DNA from: an uncultured Bacilli bacterium
Lineage (GTDB): Bacteria; Bacillota_I; Bacilli_A; ML615J-28; CAG-313
DNA: 9,236 nucleotides
Assembly (NCBI GenBank): GCA_947627685.1
Contig: CANQWZ010000050.1
Coordinates: forward strand, 1-9,236
Direction: 5' to 3'
Below, in pieces: positions 7,167-9,236 of the stretch. Position 1 is the stretch's first letter, and each line of letters begins with the position of its first letter. A model generated the notes under the pieces. It searched no databases. It saw only the letters and a list, made by a program, of their open reading frames with translations, and was not told where the DNA came from. The position numbers and the translations under genes were made by a program.

Positions 7167-7202
7167 GAAATATCAAAGAAGTGATATTTCTTACCTTTTT
7201 TT
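7157..7202. terminator. Bidirectional terminator between convergent genes
   Basis: A perfect 19-bp stem (7157-7175 with 7182-7200) around the 6-base loop AAGAAG. Reading + the stem ends in seven T (7196-7202); reading - it ends in TTTTT followed by ATTTT. The U32 stop codon (7164-7166) lies inside the stem, and the transporter stop codon (7201-7203, minus strand) touches its other end, so both genes share one terminator with almost no spare sequence. Confidence 0.93.
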
Positions 7203-8637
7203 AATCAACATCTAAAGCATCAAGACCTTTTTTAATATGACGTTTAGTATTTTTCTTTTCTTTAAAGAAGCACATTACGATTAACGCAAGTCCCATCAAG
7301 ATGGCTGAATAAATATAAAGAAGTTTTAAACTAGCCTCACTATTATACATGATGAGTCCAACTAAAATAGGAGTTATTGATTGAGCAATCATTGATACTG
7401 TGTAATAATAACCAGTGAATTTACCAATATTATTGCTAGATGACATTTCAACCATCATAGGATAAGAGTTGGCATTAATTAAGGCCCATCCACATCCTGC
7501 TATAGCAATTAAAATATAAATAGGTATAACACTAAATGGTAATTTATTACCATTAGCTACAACAACATCATCATAATCACTTTTGAAAACCCCATTACAT
7601 AAAAAATATACCAAAATTAAAACAAAACTAACAACAAGTAAACCAATACCTAGGATAACCGTAGATTTACGTCCTATTTTACTAGGAAGATTAGCAGCAG
7701 CTAAGAAGGTAATAATTGATGAAACCGTTAGAATGATAACAATAGTTGAAGCTATACCTTCATTTTGTAAAATATCCTTACAAAATAAACTATTAAAAGT
7801 TTCAATCGCATTAAAAGCCATAAACCATAGTAGAACGCCAATTAATAAAATGATAAAATTTTTCATATCGGCTTTACATAAAGGTTTATCATCAGTAACT
7901 TCGGATAATGTTTCACTAAGTTTTTCCCCATATTCAATGTCATCTTTAGCGTCTTTTAAAAGTTTATTTTCATTAATTTTCCAAATTAATAAAAACATGG
8001 CAAGAAGCATAAAGAAACTAGCAATACAAAAGGCAATAATAGCATTTCCTTTACTAGTTGGTTCCCAGTTGCTGCCAGTGATACTCTTATCTTTGTCAAT
8101 TTTCAAAAATAAAGCAAGTCCCCCCGCAAGTATTGCACCAAGGTAACCTACAAAGTTAATGATACCATTAGCTTTTGAACGAAGAGGTTTAGGCGTTACA
8201 TCAGGCATTAAAGCAACGGCTGGGTTACGATACATGTTCATAATTAAAATAATTACGCCCATCATTACAATTACGCCAACAAGGCTATTAAAGTAAAACA
8301 TTATGGCAATTAAAGGAAATAAAAGAGCTGAAAGAGCCATGCCAATGACAATATAAGGCATACGTTTACCAAATTTAGTATGGGTACGATCTGATAATTT
8401 ACCAAATAAAGGTAACATGAAAATTGCAAGTAAATTATCACCAGCCATAATGATACCAATTATAAATTCATTGCTTTGATTATATTTTAAACGTAATAAA
8501 TAATCTAAGAAAAGGGGACAATAATGATTATACATTTGCCATAGCATTAAAATAGCAAAGAAGGCAGAACCCATATAAAGGGTGTTTTTCACATTTAATT
8601 TTAAAGTTCGTGTATTATTTTCAATTTTTTGTTCCAT
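7201..8637 (-). CDS. MFS transporter, SLC45/GPH-like (probable sugar symporter)
   Basis: A 478-residue protein with about 12 membrane helices in two halves, split by a charged cytoplasmic loop (about 215-253). The loop between helices 2 and 3 has G79-K-L-S-D-R-T-H-T-K-F-G-K-R-M-P-Y (79-95), the form seen in SLC45 and glycoside-pentoside-hexuronide carriers, and Y-R-N-P-A-V-A-L-M-P-D-V-T-P (about 136-149) followed by R-S-K-A-N-G is a further mark of that group. It probably imports a sugar or glycoside with a cation; the substrate is unknown and no sugar enzyme lies beside it. The start is ATG at 8637 with AGGAGATG (8653-8646) as ribosome binding site. A TTG at 8688 would add 17 residues, but it is the -35 box of the promoter. 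Transcribed alone on the minus strand, convergent with the U32 gene and divergent from the response regulator. Confidence 0.9.
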   Translation of the reverse strand: MEQKIENNTRTLKLNVKNTLYMGSAFFAILMLWQMYNHYCPLFLDYLLRLKYNQSNEFIIGIIMAGDNLLAIFMLPLFGKLSDRTHTKFGKRMPYIVIGMALSALLFPLIAIMFYFNSLVGVIVMMGVIILIMNMYRNPAVALMPDVTPKPLRSKANGIINFVGYLGAILAGGLALFLKIDKDKSITGSNWEPTSKGNAIIAFCIASFFMLLAMFLLIWKINENKLLKDAKDDIEYGEKLSETLSEVTDDKPLCKADMKNFIILLIGVLLWFMAFNAIETFNSLFCKDILQNEGIASTIVIILTVSSIITFLAAANLPSKIGRKSTVILGIGLLVVSFVLILVYFLCNGVFKSDYDDVVVANGNKLPFSVIPIYILIAIAGCGWALINANSYPMMVEMSSSNNIGKFTGYYYTVSMIAQSITPILVGLIMYNSEASLKLLYIYSAILMGLALIVMCFFKEKKNTKRHIKKGLDALDVD

Positions 8638-8659
8638 AAAAAAAACATCTCCTGTAAAT

Positions 8660-8688
8660 AGTATATCAAAAAAAGCCCAAAATTGCAA
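8660..8688 (-). promoter_or_regulatory. Sigma-A-type promoter of the MFS transporter
   Basis: On the minus strand TTGCAA (8688-8683), 17 bases, TATACT (8665-8660). Transcription would start near 8653, exactly where AGGAGATG begins, giving a very short leader of about 16 bases before the ATG at 8637. Confidence 0.68.
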
Positions 8689-8726
8689 AAGAAAAAAATA
8701 AAACGTGTCAGTTTGTTTTACTTTTT

Positions 8727-8753
8727 TTTAGCAAAATGCTAAAGATGTGCTAA
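8727..8753. repeat. TTTAGCA/TGCTAAA palindrome plus direct half-site repeat, possible operator
   Basis: TTTAGCA-AAA-TGCTAAA (8727-8743) is a perfect 7-bp inverted repeat. A third TGCTAA at 8748-8753 repeats the one at 8737-8742 with starts 11 bases apart, one helical turn. It lies between the divergent promoters, about 60 bases upstream of the transporter start site and 50 bases upstream of the regulator -10. A 7-bp stem with no following T run makes a terminator unlikely. Confidence 0.42.
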
Positions 8754-8778
8754 TATTTTTTATAATTTAGTTTAATTT

Positions 8779-8802
8779 CACATTAAAAAATAATAAAATG
8801 TG
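8779..8802. repeat. CACATT-N12-AATGTG inverted repeat over the regulator promoter
   Basis: CACATT (8779-8784) and AATGTG (8797-8802) are exact inverted arms 12 bases apart. They span the -35 position and reach into the TG of the extended -10, so a protein bound here would block the promoter at 8801. A 6-bp arm in AT-rich DNA can arise by chance. Confidence 0.3.
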
Positions 8803-8809
8803 GTATAAT
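8801..8809 (+). promoter_or_regulatory. Extended -10 promoter of the response regulator gene
   Basis: TGGTATAAT carries a consensus TATAAT (8804-8809) with the TG-N extension. The -35 at 17 bases reads CATTAA, a poor match, so the extended -10 would carry recognition, possibly helped by an activator. Transcription would start near 8816, leaving a leader of about 30 bases with GGATGG (8835-8840) 6 bases before the ATG. Confidence 0.7.
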
Positions 8810-8846
8810 CATTTTGTTTATAATAGTAATAATTGGATGGTAAAAT

Positions 8847-9236
8847 ATGAGTAAAATTTTAATAGTAGATGATGAATTAAATATTCGTGAACTTGTCAAA
8901 AAATATGCAAATTATGAACATTTTGAATCACATACCGCCTCCAATGGCATAGAAGCAATTGAAATGGTCAAAAATAATGAATATGATTTAGTCATTATGG
9001 ATATTATGATGCCAGAATTAGATGGTTTTTCAGCGGTCAAAGAAATTCGCAAATATAGTGATGTACCAATCATTATGCTTTCAGCGCGTTCGGAAGAATA
9101 TGACAAATTATATGGTTTTGATCTTGGTATTGATGATTATGTAACTAAACCCTTCTCACCTAAAGAATTAATGATGAGAGTAAATGCGGTTATTAATCGT
9201 TCTAAATTAAGAGATCACAAAAATGAAACAATAGAC
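8847..9236 (+). CDS. Response regulator, OmpR/PhoB-type receiver domain, 3'-truncated by window
   Basis: The first 130 residues of a two-component response regulator; the window ends in mid-gene. The full receiver domain is visible: the acidic pair Asp8-Asp9 in I-L-I-V-D-D-E, the phospho-acceptor Asp52 in V-I-M-D-I-M-M-P, Ser79 in M-L-S-A-R, the switch Tyr98 and Lys101 in D-D-Y-V-T-K-P-F-S-P. The G-I-D-D-Y-V-T-K-P-F-S-P-K-E-L form is typical of OmpR/PhoB regulators, so a winged-helix DNA-binding domain and probably a histidine kinase gene are expected just beyond the window. It acts in the cytosol, phosphorylated by its kinase, and controls transcription. Start at 8847 with GGATGG before it. 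It is divergent from the transporter, and the gap holds half-site repeats that may be its own binding site. Which signal it answers cannot be told. Confidence 0.93.
   Translation, partial: MSKILIVDDELNIRELVKKYANYEHFESHTASNGIEAIEMVKNNEYDLVIMDIMMPELDGFSAVKEIRKYSDVPIIMLSARSEEYDKLYGFDLGIDDYVTKPFSPKELMMRVNAVINRSKLRDHKNETID

Noticed and set aside
7583..8146. Plus-strand open frame of 187 codons opposite the transporter
   Set aside because: The opposite strand carries clear MFS membrane segments and motifs; this frame has no recognisable feature of its own.
8698..8711. Catabolite control (cre) site near AAACGTGTCA
   Set aside because: Only the central CG and a few left-side bases fit the cre pattern; the right half fails.
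8727..8753. CIRCE heat-shock operator
   Set aside because: TTAGCA...TGCTAA resembles the outer bases, but the CTC/GAG inner part and the 9-base spacer are missing.
8837..8854. Five-codon frame before and across the response regulator start
   Set aside because: Its ATG is part of the GGATGG ribosome site itself and it has no separate binding site.
8912..9106. Minus-strand open frame inside the response regulator
   Set aside because: It is antisense to a textbook receiver domain with all active-site residues.
1..9236. Mycoplasma-type code with TGA as Trp
   Set aside because: Trp codons are TGG throughout and no gene contains an in-frame TGA; gene stops are TAA or TAG, so the standard bacterial code fits.
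1..9236. CRISPR array, insertion sequence, phage, tRNA or rRNA genes
   Set aside because: I saw no regularly spaced repeats, transposase or integrase motifs, or cloverleaf-type RNA, and gaps between genes are all under 210 bases.

Overview
The window looks like a piece of chromosome from a low-GC Gram-positive lineage (Firmicutes or a Mollicutes-like relative). By eye the DNA is strongly AT-rich, ribosome binding sites are of the AGGAGG type, promoters are of the housekeeping sigma-A type, often with an extended -10, and one lipoprotein has a lysine-rich signal and an Asn-rich linker. Tryptophan is encoded by TGG in every gene and no gene has an in-frame TGA, so Mycoplasma-type recoding is not supported. 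I cannot name the genus from the sequence alone.

Layout. Positions 2-661 are the 3' end of a lysine/glutamate-rich helical protein that I do not recognise, closed by a hairpin terminator. Next come a TMEM164/YwaF-like multi-pass membrane protein (start best placed at 794) and an AqpZ-like aquaporin (1683-2375), with a terminator after it. A strong promoter at 2455-2483 drives a lipoprotein of the metallophosphatase/5'-nucleotidase family (2514-4019), which overlaps by 8 bases a DegV/FakB-type fatty-acid-binding protein (4012-4902). A long hairpin then sits directly before the ribosome binding site of a U32-family protein with a DUF3656-like middle region (4971-7166), probably an RNA hydroxylation enzyme of the RlhA/TrhP group. 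A two-way terminator (7157-7202) separates it from a convergent MFS transporter of the SLC45/GPH type (7201-8637, minus strand). The divergent 209-base gap holds promoters for the transporter and for an OmpR/PhoB-type response regulator whose receiver domain (8847-9236) is cut by the window end.

How the genes relate. The 5'-nucleotidase and DegV genes form a tight, probably translationally coupled pair, joining extracellular nucleotide dephosphorylation to fatty-acid handling only by position. The other genes look like separate housekeeping or transport units. No phage, insertion sequence, CRISPR array, tRNA or rRNA is visible, and no new multi-gene system stands out. The most interesting signals are small: a possible leader peptide joined to the aquaporin start by an ATGA overlap, a hairpin with an embedded short reading frame before the U32 gene, repeated TGCTAA half-sites in three intergenic regions, and a shortened C-terminal domain in the 5'-nucleotidase.
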